In this document: positions 22,699 to 32,635 of the stretch, piece after piece
Layout: each line of letters starts with the position of its first letter
How positions within the stretch are numbered: position 1 is the stretch's first letter
The notes under the pieces: model-generated
What the model saw: only the letters and a program-made list of their open reading frames with translations
What the model was told of the DNA's origin: nothing
The model's database searches: none
Assembly: GCA_015852425.1 (NCBI GenBank)
Contig: JAAAIG010000006.1
Location: forward strand, 1-40,334
DNA from: Gryganskiella cystojenkinii
Lineage: Eukaryota; Mortierellomycota; Mortierellomycetes; Mortierellales; Mortierellaceae
Direction of reading: 5' to 3'
DNA length: 40,334 nucleotides
Translations under genes and position numbers: made by a program

Positions 22699-22718
22699 TT
22701 GGTGGCAATCAGGCTCAA
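22699..22718 (+). promoter_or_regulatory. Shared promoter element of VOC copy B (PACE-like)
   Basis: TTGGTGGCAATCAGGCTCAA, 282 bp upstream of the copy B start. It matches the copy C element in 18 of 20 positions. GGTGGCAAT is one base from the yeast Rpn4/PACE consensus GGTGGCAAA. Confidence 0.5.
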
Positions 22719-22821
22719 TCGATCGCATGTATTTTGATGGTCTGTTCAAAGACCTTTTCTCCTTTTTTCACCGGCTTTCTGCCTCCTTTCATATGTTCTC
22801 ACGCCTCTTCAGACCCGCTTG

Positions 22822-22828
22822 TATTTAA
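22822..22828 (+). promoter_or_regulatory. Candidate TATA box of VOC copy B
   Basis: TATTTAA, 153-159 bp upstream of the ATG at 22981 and followed by a CT-rich leader. Confidence 0.4.
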
Positions 22829-22980
22829 GGCAAAAGCCGACTCTCGACCCACCTCCTCTTCTTTCTTCCCGTCCTTCTGTTCTGTATTCTCCCTCCAGCA
22901 GCCACAAGCAGTTCACACACTCTCTTTTCTCTACTACCTCTTTTCTTTACCACTCCAAACCTCAAAACGGTCTGTACACC

Positions 22981-23555
22981 ATGGGCAAACTCGGAGCCAT
23001 TCACCACATCTCGTTGTCGGTCTCGGACTATGAACAGTCCAAGAAGTTTTACACGCTCTTGCTGGTCGATTTTTTCGGTTACAAGAAAGTAATGGATGAG
23101 CCCTACTGCACCATGTGGATGAGTGGCGATGGTGAGGGCTTCTGTATCTCACCTGGTAACCAGAACGCTCACCACAAGACCAACCCCGGTCTTCATCACG
23201 TCGCGTTCAATGCCGAGTCGAACGCGCAGATCGATGCCTTTTATAACAAGGTTGTTGATTTTCAGGCCAAGAACGTGAACGCCAAGTCTGTCATTCTTGA
23301 TAAGCCTGCCGAGTACCCCGAGTATGGTCCTGGATACTATGCGTAAGTTGACGAAGTCTTTTTTTTTTTCTTCTCACGGTTGGACTTTTTGTTTTGAATG
23401 AAAACCAGGGGCAACAATTCTGAATTGATGTCATGTTTTTTTCTTTCTAACGTTCTCCTTTTTGTGACTTTCCTTCACCCCCCAATAACAGTGTCTTTTT
23501 CACTGACCCTGATGGTATCAAGTTGGAGATCGCCTACACTCCTACTTACCACTAA
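22981..23555 (+). CDS. VOC/glyoxalase-fold protein, copy B (141 aa)
   Basis: Two exons, 22981-23342 and 23492-23555, joined in phase 2 at GPGYYA/VFFTDP, encode 141 residues, a typical single-domain VOC length. It begins MGKLGAIHHISLSVSDYEQS with His8/9, then YCTMWMSGDGEGFCISPGNQ, HHKTNPGLHHVAFN (His72/73), ILDKPAEYPEYGPGYYA and FFTDPDGIKLEIAYTP with Glu133. The His and Glu positions suit VOC metal ligands, but the metal and substrate are unknown. The intron falls at the same codon and phase as the last intron of copies A and C, good evidence for common origin by tandem duplication. The short, compact promoter with a TATA-like site and CT-rich leader suggests it is well expressed; that is inference. 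Confidence 0.93.
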
Positions 23556-24003
23556 GGAACCACCATCGATGAATCCTGGGTTGCACTCTGTCCCTTTCAT
23601 GGCCTTGCCCAATCTTAAATTATTATCTACAAAAAAACAAGGCTCAAGCGGCAAGAGAAAAGTTGAGAAAGCGCATTCTCATGTTCGGTTCCACCCTTGC
23701 TATCAAAAATATCGATGTCATCCCAGTCATCAAAGGTTAAAAGTGCCTGCGGTCTTTCATTAAAAACTGCAAGTGTTTCCCAGTCTATCAGTCACGCTCT
23801 TTTGTCAAACCCTATCTCTCGTGTCTTTGATCGTCTAGACAACAAGTTTTTTGATATGGTATGGACTGTCGCAGGAGGATGGGAATGACAATGATTGAGG
23901 CAATGTCACGTTGATGAAAAACAAAGATGAGGTGAAGGCAGGATGGCTCGGTCTTTGAAGAAGGCCCATGCTTTACAAAAAGGGAAAAAAGGTACCTTTC
24001 GAT

Positions 24004-24023
24004 TTGGTGGCAAAGAGGCTCAA
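24004..24023 (+). promoter_or_regulatory. Shared promoter element of VOC copy C (contains GGTGGCAAA)
   Basis: TTGGTGGCAAAGAGGCTCAA, 245 bp upstream of the copy C start and 18/20 identical to the copy B element. Flanking bases on both sides diverge, so the match is confined to this block. Confidence 0.55.
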
Positions 24024-24108
24024 GTCAGTTCCATTCCTCTATTAAGTTCATTTCCAGCAGACTGATAGCCAAATAGAGTGTCTCTCGGTCTTTTTTTTTT
24101 TTGCATTC

Positions 24109-24116
24109 ATAAAAGG
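24109..24116 (+). promoter_or_regulatory. Candidate TATA box of VOC copy C
   Basis: ATAAAAGG, 133-140 bp upstream of the ATG at 24249. Confidence 0.35.
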
Positions 24117-24248
24117 AGCGCTCCCCCCCCCCTGTTTCTTCTGCTTTTCGCGACAACCACCAAGTCTTTCCACTGCCTTCCTTTTCTTGCTCTTTCACTC
24201 TCTCGAAAGTATTTTCCTCGTAAACAACAATTTAAACTGAAAAACATC

Positions 24249-24808
24249 ATGCCCAAGCTCGGATCCATCAACCACGTCTCCATGTGCTCGAATGATTATG
24301 AGTTGAGCAAGAAGTTTTATGGGTTCGTCCTAGGGGACCTCATGGACTACAAACAAATCTTTACCGGCCCTTATTGCACGATGTGGCGAGGTGGGAACGG
24401 TGAGTGTATCGGAGTCTCCCCCAGCAACAACACTGTCCATCACAAGACGAACCCCGGTTTGCATCATCTCGCCTTCAACTCGGAGACACGAGAACAAATT
24501 GATGAGTTCCATGGCAAGATCGTGGTCTTCCAGGCTGAACATGGCGGGTCCAAGACAAAGAAAGTCATGGGTGAGATTCTTGATAAGCCTGCAGAGTACC
24601 CCCAGTATGGTCCCGGATACTACGCGTAAGTGAAAAGAGACGACAATGCTCCTTCATTGTAGGTCCCCTGCTTTAAAAACTTTGATATCTGACACACACT
24701 CTCTCTTGTCGGCTGCGTTTGTTTGCTTCTAGCGTCTTTTTCACTGACCCTTCGGGCATCAAGCTCGAGATCGCACACGTGCCCGAGTATCCCCCCCACG
24801 AGCGGTGA
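24249..24808 (+). CDS. VOC/glyoxalase-fold protein, copy C (150 aa)
   Basis: Two exons, 24249-24625 and 24733-24808, with a phase-2 intron at the same place as in copy B, encode 150 residues. It starts MPKLGSINHVSMCSNDYELS, then YCTMWRGGNGECIGVSPSNN, HHKTNPGLHHLAFNSETREQ, ILDKPAEYPQYGPGYYA and FFTDPSGIKLEIAHVPEY. It is clearly closer to B than to A: B and C share HHKTNPGLHH, ILDKPAEYP and YGPGYYAVFFTDP. It differs from B by an insert near residue 100 (GGSKTKKVMGE) and a longer tail ending PPHER. HH at the first position is NH here (Asn8-His9), so a single His remains as a ligand candidate. A frame upstream of the ATG continues in the same phase into the leader, but copy B alignment supports the chosen start. 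It is convergent with the next gene across 241 bp. Confidence 0.93.
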
Positions 24809-25049
24809 AAATGTCCAAGTCTGAGAACTCGTATCGTATCCACATTTGTTTTTCTTCCTCTTCTCCGTTTGGTGACAAGGCACGCCCTTTTCAATCTGAT
24901 CGAGGACAGCACTTTATCCTCTCTATTTCCTTTGCCATCTGTTTTTCTGTCAAACAAATGAAATTAAAAATCAAAAGTCCATGCAGTTTTATTTCCATTG
25001 AGATCGTGTTCTCACATATCTCGTCTCGGGGTGTCTATTCCTGTTAATC

Positions 25050-27681
25050 TCAAAGCTCATCGTGTGACTTTGTCGATTGCTCTGGATTTGGGATCATAGT
25101 GGAGGTGGCGATTGGCATAGCAGGTTCAGGAATGAGATCATCCTCTTCCACGGTCTCTGCGTTCTCATCCACGATCGCACAGACAGCCGGCGTTCTAAAT
25201 TTGTAAAGGTACTGGCATTTCTCTGGTTCCGAAACAGCCACAATTTCGTTCACGGCTCCACAGGTCAAAACCATCTATGAATGTGCGCCGCAAATGACGA
25301 GAGAGAGATTAAATACAGAAAAATATAATATCAGTTTCCAGGAGCATGATCACCGCAAGAAAAACGTCGTGTTTTGTCCATGATAAAGAACTATTCTTAC
25401 CTTGACAGAGCGGTCTGGACCATTCCAGCATTTCATGCCGCCAGTGTACATTTGAGTGTCATAATTGTCACCGTTCCATCCAGAGAATTTTCTTTTTTTT
25501 TTAAAAAAATGATCGAGAGCATACGGTCATTAGCAAAAGACGAGTTCGTAGACACAGATATAGTCCATAAGGGACAGCAGAGATGGGGAGGGGGATGCTC
25601 ACTTACCCAAGAGATGTATCTGAAGAACCCGACTTTTGAACAGCTTCGCCAAACATGCAAACGGAATAGGTATATTCCCGATCCTTGAACTCGAAACATT
25701 GATCGACAAGTTTTGCAAAGGACTCGTCCTTGCCATAGTCGACATTCATCTTTCGGTTCACGTCCTCGATCTCTTTTTGGATCTCCCGCTCTTCTTCCGA
25801 CGCTTTGTTATAGGATTCCTGAGCCCTCTCGAGTGCTATTTTTTTTTTAAAAAAAAAGCCGAAATTTGTAAGAAACGAGTTCCAACGAGACTATCATATC
25901 ATTCTTGTAATGAAAGATTGATCCGCACTTACGTGACTTGATCTTTCGAAACAAGAACCCAAGACCTGCAGATTGGGCTCGTTTCCGGACTTGGCTATAA
26001 ATCGCGTCAAACATGGGTTGGTTCATGTCATCTGATTTAAAGGTATCCCATGATGACATCGACGTGTTTGAAAGGGAAATATGATTAGCCCCCGAAAGGC
26101 ATAACTTTCTCAGCGGATTGACACAAAGTTCATTGACAGTCTGAACTCTCTGTTGCTTACCTTCATTATCCCCTTGGTACTGCAAATTCTCGGGCACGAT
26201 CGGATCGGGCATTTCGATGAATTTCACACCAACAAAATCGTTGTCCTCATCGCTCCAAGTAGGCGCCAGTTCATCCCAGACCTTGATTGCCTTCAGGACC
26301 GCCACGTCATTGTACTCCGTGTTGTGATCTTCCTTCATAGTCTTTAACAAGTAAATCAACGTGCCAATGTCCTTACGGGCATCATAGGTCAGATCCTGTG
26401 CTTCCCTGAGTTGCTTTTCTGGAGTCGGTGGCGGTACTGGTTTCTTTTCTTCCTCTGTCTTTTCAGCCTCAGCTTCAGCTTTGACTTTTGCGTCCTCCTC
26501 CCTGGTGCGAGCCCGCTCTTCGATGTCTGCGAGGTATTCGTCGTATCCAGTAATGGCTGATTTGACAGCGAGATCGTGGTAATTCTTGTTATGCTTTTCC
26601 TTGAGCTCTTCCAAGGTCGAGAGCAACAGCGAGGTGACATCCATATGGTGCTTCAGGCGACTGTTTTGTTCCGCGATCAGGGGTTCCAGTTGAATTTTGC
26701 GAGCCACCTCCCGCTCCGCTTTGGTGCTTTCCATGAAGGCCTCCTGTTTGCTCTTTGCCTTGTCCAACGCCGCTATGATAGTACGAAACGTAATAAATGA
26801 ATAATTAAAACAAAGAAAAAGCTTTCTCGGATCAATGTCATCTACAACAAAGGGATGTCCCCCCCCCTCCCTCCATCAAAGTCCGACTTGTTTCCTGCTT
26901 TCTTTTTTACCTTGAGCCGCGGTCGACTTTTGTTGGACAATTTCCGATTTCTTGTTCAGCTTGTCCAATTGTTTCTGCAAAACTTTCTTGGAATTTCGTC
27001 CGTGTTTGATATAACTCTTCCGGATCTTACTTCCTTCCTTTTGAATGCTTCGGATGCGTGCCCGCTCCTTCTTAGCCTCGGCGCCGACTTCCTCACAGAC
27101 GTTGGGACAAGCAATCTGACCATCGAATTCGTCTGATCCGTCACAACATTCCGGGTCACAAACACCGTCGTTCAATCGAGATGTTTTGATGTAAGAAGGA
27201 GTATGACCCTTGTTGTGACAGTAAAAGTATCCTGAACCACAAGCCGAAGTGCCTATGGTCACGCATAAAAGCAAGAGCCAGTATCAGTGTTTTTTTCCCA
27301 CGAAACCAAGTGGCGTATGGATAGATCGAGATGGCATAATTGAGACCATACCTGGTTCGTCCGATCCGTCAAGACAATCGCAGTAGTCGTCATTGATGGC
27401 CGAGAAAGAAATGCTCTTGGAGCCGTCCAAGCACTTCCAGTTGCCGTTGCTATCAGGAGTGTATGTCTTGACCTCTATGGTGGCATTTCAACAAACGAAA
27501 CGAGAAATTAGGACCATGAGCCTATATTCGAATGCAGAGGTTGAATGACCATGTTCTCGACTGACATACTCGAAGGGGCGATTCCTCGAATGTCCTTGTC
27601 CCGAGACGCGTTTACGTCGACAGCACTGAAGGAAATGCCCAGCGCCACCAGGACTGGAATGAACAACACACTCGACTTCAT
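25050..27681 (-). CDS. GTB1: Glucosidase II beta subunit (PRKCSH-like) ending in HDEL
   Basis: The non-catalytic subunit of ER glucosidase II retains the enzyme in the ER and helps present N-glycans. Eight minus-strand exons: 27681-27570, 27474-27352, 27252-26911, 26772-26161, 26031-25933, 25835-25607, 25491-25401 and 25274-25050, giving 610 residues in frame. Residues 1-25 are a signal peptide. Two LDL-receptor class A-like repeats follow: [20 protein letters not shown] with DGSDEPG, then [20 protein letters not shown] with [12 protein letters not shown] long Glu/Lys coiled coil (about 120-260) leads to an [13 protein letters not shown] hinge. The C-terminal MRH lectin domain includes [36 protein letters not shown] and a cysteine-bearing [13 protein letters not shown]. 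The last four residues are HDEL, the ER retrieval signal. Intron 4 (26160-26032) is 129 bp with no in-frame stop, so an intron-retained form would stay in frame. Confidence 0.96.
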
Positions 27682-28648
27682 CGAAATGAAAAGGGAATGA
27701 TTGTTGTGTTTTTTTATCTCCGTAGTGATTGCAAAAGGTCCGCGTTGAGTATTTTCAATTTTACTGGTCGCCAAGTACAGTGAAGTGTATTTTTTGTTAA
27801 AGAAGGCGAGTGGGAGTGTCTCTCGAGTGCAATTGATGGTTTGGTGAATGGGATGAAATGAAAAAGATCCCCTTGCAAACAAAAAGAGAAGAAAGTGACG
27901 TAGAAAAGAACGCGGCCTGATTGGCTAATTGCCACTTGCAGTTGTGGACGCGTTTATTTTATTTTTTTGTATGGATATGACGACGCTGATCGCGAGAGGC
28001 AAGAGACGAAGAGGAGGGGTAGAAAAAAGCTGATCGAAAGCTCAAGCCCATCTTGTCCTCGACAGGAATCACCGGTTCCTGTTATGCTATTTTTCGTGAC
28101 CAGGATCCTATTTATCATTCAACCAAGAAATAATTAACAAGTTGTCAATGGATGGAGGCATTGCAGGTTGCCCTTTCAGTCCCATTGCACAATCGTTATT
28201 GCAGTAAGCCCCATTGAATGACTTTGTGGAGAGCGCCGTCGATAGAGAAACTACCGAGGCCTTTCAGGGCGATCGCTTGGACAGTTTATCGACACATCTC
28301 TCAACACTCTCTCTCTCTCTTTTTTTTTTTTGACTTTGTCGTGTTTTTTTTTGTTGGCAACTCGATGACGAGTCCAGAACTGCTGCTATGCATTTGTAGT
28401 CGAGGAATCGCTTTCTGAGCAGCAGCAGCAATTCGCCAGATGATGTGATTGTTTCTTTCATTCCACTTGCTCGCGTCTTTTGTTATTTTCCTTTGATTGA
28501 CACTTCGTTTTTCTCCTTGATCTGCTGACGGAGTGATTTAGTGTACAGTCTTTCATTGCCACTCCTCACCTCTTCCTTCTTCTATTCAATACTCTTTTCC
28601 TTTCTCTCCCCACCTTCCTTGGCGCAACCAACATCATCGCTCTCCGAA
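27682..28648. other. Spacer upstream of glucosidase II beta
   Basis: A divergent intergenic region ending at a CT-rich stretch (28560-28620) that looks like the leaders before the other start codons here. No clear gene, TATA box or RNA gene. One ACGCGT lies near 27950. Confidence 0.45.
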
Positions 28649-28667
28649 AATGAAGAAGCTCTGCAGG
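28649..28667 (+). other. Possible orphan first exon (MKKLC) after a promoter-like leader
   Basis: ATG at 28649 follows a CT-rich leader like those of the VOC and SDR genes, and the coding bases end CAG followed by GTAATA, a fair splice donor. I cannot find a continuing exon: nearby frames close quickly, and the next coding-like sequence is the decayed gene at about 29.36 kb. It may be the stranded start of a lost gene, or chance. Confidence 0.22.
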
Positions 28668-29360
28668 TAATATCATCTGCTTACTTCCACAGTCATGCGA
28701 GTACTGTGGTGAACACTTGAGGGGGGAGGGGGGTTTCTTTAGGAGTATATGTCATTTTCCAGAGGCGCTCGTAGTTGATCTTCGGTTCTTCCTGTCGCTG
28801 CCAAGGTTCATTTAATATCCTAGTAGATGTCCACCGCCCTTTTGTTGAGCTCGCAACAACTGTGGCCGGTGGTTTTGGTTTTGACTTCTGTCATGGAGCA
28901 GAGGGCGAACACTTGAGTTTCTTATTGAACTACAGTTGGGAGCGATAATCTATTGCTGAAGATGTTGTGTGTTACGGACCGGATTTTCAAGGGAAAAGGT
29001 GTTTAAAGTGTTAAAGAGAAGGGTTGTAAGGGCATTTTAAGAGTGCACCTGTCATCCAAGAAAGCAAAAGAATAGGCCGAAACACTTGTAATGAAATATA
29101 CGATATTCCCAGGCCATCAATTTTGTGCACCTCTAGAATGACCATCGAAAGTGGTGACTTTACAGTCCTTGAGAACAACGATGTCCTGCACCCGGTTAAC
29201 TTTTTCAAGTGAAAAGACTATACGTCGCAAGAGGACAAGTAGATAGCGCCCTCCGATTTGAAATAAGGTAGTGGAATAAGGACCTTATTCGATTCTTTTT
29301 TTTTTTTTTTTTGATTCGGCAGTTGAGAAACCGTAAGCACCATGTGGGATCGAGTATGTA
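28668..29360. other. Gene-free stretch before the decayed gene
   Basis: No supportable frame on either strand. It includes a 17-base T tract at 29296-29312. GAACACTTGAG occurs twice (28702 and 28907), probably by chance. Confidence 0.45.
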
Positions 29361-29362
29361 AG

Positions 29363-30680
29363 CACTTTGCACTTTGCGGATGATACCAAAATCATCAAGG
29401 AAGAGCTGAAGCTGAACCAATTCCCCCACTTTGAGGATCATCCTTGTAGCGAGGTCTTAAAGAGGTACCCCTCGTTTCTCGAGGAGCACGGCGTCGAACA
29501 ACTCTCTAGACAACTTGAAGGAAATTATTCGACATTTGAGAATCCATGCTCAAGATCGATCTCGAGACCTTGCATGCCAAACATGTCGATGACGAACGCC
29601 TTTATTTAAATATCGAGACGGAGATGGAGGACAAGACTCTTCAAATACTCATTCCACCTGCAGGTATTTTGATTAACTGTTCAGGACTGCGAAGGCAAAC
29701 TCATTTTATTTTTATTTCTATGGTCTATTTAGATGCAACTTTATGCTCCATCATCCCTTCCTAACGAGACCTCCATCTGAGAAAGATTGTTTGACATTAT
29801 AGGAGTTTGTCTTTACGAAAACTAAGATTACTTTGTTGTTCTGTACTATGACTAGTGGTGAGACTACGTCGGAATCATCCAAAATTATGGGATAGATGCA
29901 AACAGCAGAGTACCACTACATAAGCGACCCTGGGAGAAAGCTCGACTGTCTCTTTATGATGAACAACGTGGAACTTTCTAATATCGAAGTTAAGCATCTT
30001 CGCAGAATTAAGGCGGAGCTAACTATCCAGAATCGGAAGAATGTGCGCTTGGTACGATGCATACAAGAATCACACATGACTCTCGGCATTGGCAAACCAT
30101 CTATACTGGTGGGAGATGCTTAGATTAGTGGATGGATAACGCATGGAGTGGCACCGGTCTGCTGGCGAAAGCAGTACCAGGATCGTACATCATCATCGGT
30201 GAAGTCACAGGAATCGATTCGACGATCCGACGAAACAGCAAAGAACGCCACGTCAACATCTCTCTCAAAACAACAACAAAACGATGGGAGAGCGTGCGGA
30301 CATGATCTGGCGAACCTGGAGGCCCCTGTGAGAGATTGAATGATTGGGGAAGCGGCGAGGCAATGGAATGAGAATGCCGGCAAGTATGTTCGAGTCCACC
30401 TTCAAGGTTCCGGAGAGTTGCACGACATACTATCCACGCCATCCCTAGTCAAAACTTCGAATTATTGTGCTTCAAAGCCTTGGCGTCGCCCACTATGTAA
30501 GTCGACGATCCATTCGGTTTAACACCGAAGAATCCGCTTTTCCAGCAGTCTTTGAATTAGTGTCGCACACCCCGAAGTCGTTCCAGTTTGCGAGCACAGC
30601 AGCTTTTAGTCGTATCTTGTGGATGACGGACAACCGCCAGAAACATATCTGGGATTGCCAATGATTTACAATGATGAGAG
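29363..30680 (+). pseudogene. Decayed copy of a repeated Mortierella-type gene family
   Basis: Coding-like sequence is spread over different plus frames with no open frame longer than about 105 codons. Pieces in order: FADDTKIIKEELKLNQFPHF with EDHPCSEVLKRYPSFLEEHG (29376-29540); in another frame HAKHVDDERLYLNIETEMED then LQILIPPAG (about 29573-29664); AEYHYISDPGRKLDCLFMMN with VELSNIEVKHLRRIKAE and IQNRKNVRLVRCIQESH (29905-30080); then LQSLGVAHYVSRRSIRFNTE and FELVSHTPKSF (30470-30600). The first break is clear: the second frame has a TGA just before its ATG at 29546, so the two cannot be joined without a frameshift. A 7-bp tandem duplication (CACTTTG twice, 29363-29376) sits at the 5' end. 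The style of the conserved core (D-C-L-F, VSNIEVK, IQNRKN-R-RCIQE) recalls an expanded family I have seen in Mortierella proteomes; I do not know its function. Unrecognised introns could explain some frame changes. Confidence 0.5.
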
Positions 30681-30973
30681 GCAAGAGAGCCATGATTTAG
30701 GGTTCGATCCTCGAAAACAGCCCGGAGTTGACTGAAATCGAATCTAACAACTTGTTCATCGACAGCAAAGCGTGAGATGCCATGGTCATAGTGGCTTTTT
30801 TTTATTTTTTTATTTTTTTGGAATCTGACGCTCCAGAACCCAGTTCACTGCTGTGGAGCATATGGTAGGAAGGCTACGTGCTCCATGAGGATACCGCATA
30901 GCAAACGCAAACTAAATCTAATAATATAAAGGGATCTTCCTCTGTTTTCCTAATAAGACATGATGAAAGCTGT

Positions 30974-31007
30974 GAATTGAATTGAATTGAATTGAATTGA
31001 ATTGAAT
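30974..31007. repeat. (GAATT)n microsatellite
   Basis: Nearly seven perfect copies of GAATT over 34 bp. It has no coding or terminal-repeat context. Confidence 0.95.
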
Positions 31008-32264
31008 CGTCGCAGATATGCCTGCGAGTTATCATCTTGGGAACCAGGACAAAGTGAGAGAGAGAGGGTCTTCAAATGTTTGGGGCGTCGGCTGTTTCTC
31101 AAAGGTGAGTTTTTCGAAGGTGAGTCCAAAAGGACACAAAAAAATCGGCACAATCCCCCGAGGAGGAAGTACAGCAATGGACCGTTGAAGATTCGAGACT
31201 CTTGGGCTATTTCACAATGGAATAAGGGGCTGGAAACAAAGAGCAGACCGGTGGAACATGAGCGGAGGAAGAGGGAGCAGATCTGATACTTGTTTTGCTA
31301 CTCCAACGCCACTCCTGCCCTCCCCCCAAAAGCACAAAAAACGTCTCCACCTTTTCGTGGCACGAAATCGAAAAAAGATGCCAGGGATGAGAGCTCTTGC
31401 GAAGAAAGTCGTCGTATTTTTCCTGCTTGCTGACTGAGCTGCTCTGTTCGCCCTGTTTCCTCCCGGCTTTCTTCCCCGATGTGGAAGAGATCTATTTAGG
31501 CCCAGAACTCTGGAATGTTTTTTTTGGCACTTGAATCACACAGACTAAGAAGCAACCTCCGTGGACTTTCCCACTTACCTTTTTTGCTGGGATTGTCGGA
31601 TAAATCTTCGTCTCCTCATTCGTTCCCTTCGCGAAAGAAGAAGAAAAAAAAAAAGTATGGCAAAGTCGACTTTACGCTTAGACAACATGGCTCTCTCCTT
31701 ATTTTACTCTCTGCTGTTTTTCTCGGAACAACAGAAAAAGAAAAAAAATGGGAGTGATCGAGAATACCATGGAGAATTCATTCAGGCACTAGCACAGCAT
31801 CTTGCCACTGGGCTTATATCTTTTATGAAAGAAGAACCGTTGTTCATTTGAAGAAAAAAAGTCAATCATACCATTGATTCTCACAACAGTCTGTGGGCTT
31901 CTTGAGCGAGACGAGTCTTTTTTTGGTGCCAATGGGTTCTCATTCAAAAAGGAAACGATGAGCTAGTTGATCACAGACGGCTCTGGAGCGCGCACAATAG
32001 AGCGAGATGAATAAATATACAGTAGTCCAGTTATTGTTGTCCTTCAGTAGTTTGCAACCTCGCTCTTCGACGATCCCCTCGCCCTGATCACCCGTCTTTT
32101 TCCCAATATGTTTATATTACCCTCGCCCGCAGGCCTGGCCCTTTTCTGTCTTACCCTGCCTTGCCCACACCCTGTCTTGAACAAAAAACATAAGAAAGGA
32201 AAATCAAAGAGAGTGCAACAGTTTTTTTTTATGGTTGCAGAATTGACTTTTTCTGCTTAAAAAG

Positions 32265-32273
32265 TATAAAAAA
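32265..32273 (+). promoter_or_regulatory. Candidate TATA box of the SDR fusion gene
   Basis: TATAAAAAA, 363 bp upstream of the ATG at 32636. The distance implies a long CT-rich 5' leader. Confidence 0.35.
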
Positions 32274-32635
32274 TTCAATTCAAAAACACACTACATCATA
32301 CACCGCCATGGTCAAAAATGCGAAGCAAAACCTTCTTCGTTCTCCAACCCTCATTCACTCATTCATTCGTTAATTCGTTCGTTCATCCACTCTGAGCATC
32401 TCTTTTCATCTTTCTCTCTTTCTCTCCCTCTCTGTTGTCCTCTTTCATCTTCGAGCTCCTTCATTGCATACTCTCATTCACAGCAACAGCCACGCTCACC
32501 CTCTACCCTTTCTTCTCGGAAAGAAAACACTTGCGCTCCAACCTTCTCTCGCAGAATTATTTAATAACTGTTCGCCTCTTCTCTCCAACAACGAAAATCA
32601 AACACACCCTCCTCTCCTTCTCTTCCCTTCCCGCA

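Larger units (their letters stand above)
22413..22980. promoter_or_regulatory. Promoter region of VOC copy B
   Basis: 568 bp between copies A and B. It carries a shared element (22699-22718), a TATA-like TATTTAA (22822-22828) and a CT-rich leader (about 22840-22975). There is also a tandem GATGACTGCGTA duplication at 22551-22574. No gene is seen. Confidence 0.5.
23556..24248. promoter_or_regulatory. 3' region of VOC copy B and promoter region of VOC copy C
   Basis: 693 bp with no supportable gene. It contains an exact PACE-like GGTGGCAAA (24007-24015) within the shared 20-bp element, a TATA-like ATAAAAGG (24109-24116) and a CT-rich leader. Confidence 0.5.
30681..32635. other. Gene-poor stretch and promoter of the SDR gene
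   Basis: Short frames (94 codons at 31002, 96 at 31561) have no recognisable content. It contains a pentanucleotide microsatellite at 30974-31007, TTCA/TTCG-type tetranucleotide words at 32349-32390 and a CT-rich leader (32400-32630) before the SDR gene. Confidence 0.5.

Noticed and set aside
30695..30715. GGTTCGATCCTC, like a tRNA T-arm
   Set aside because: The stem does not pair properly and there is no D-arm, anticodon arm or acceptor stem upstream. Similar words near 16331 (minus) and 33978 failed for the same reasons.
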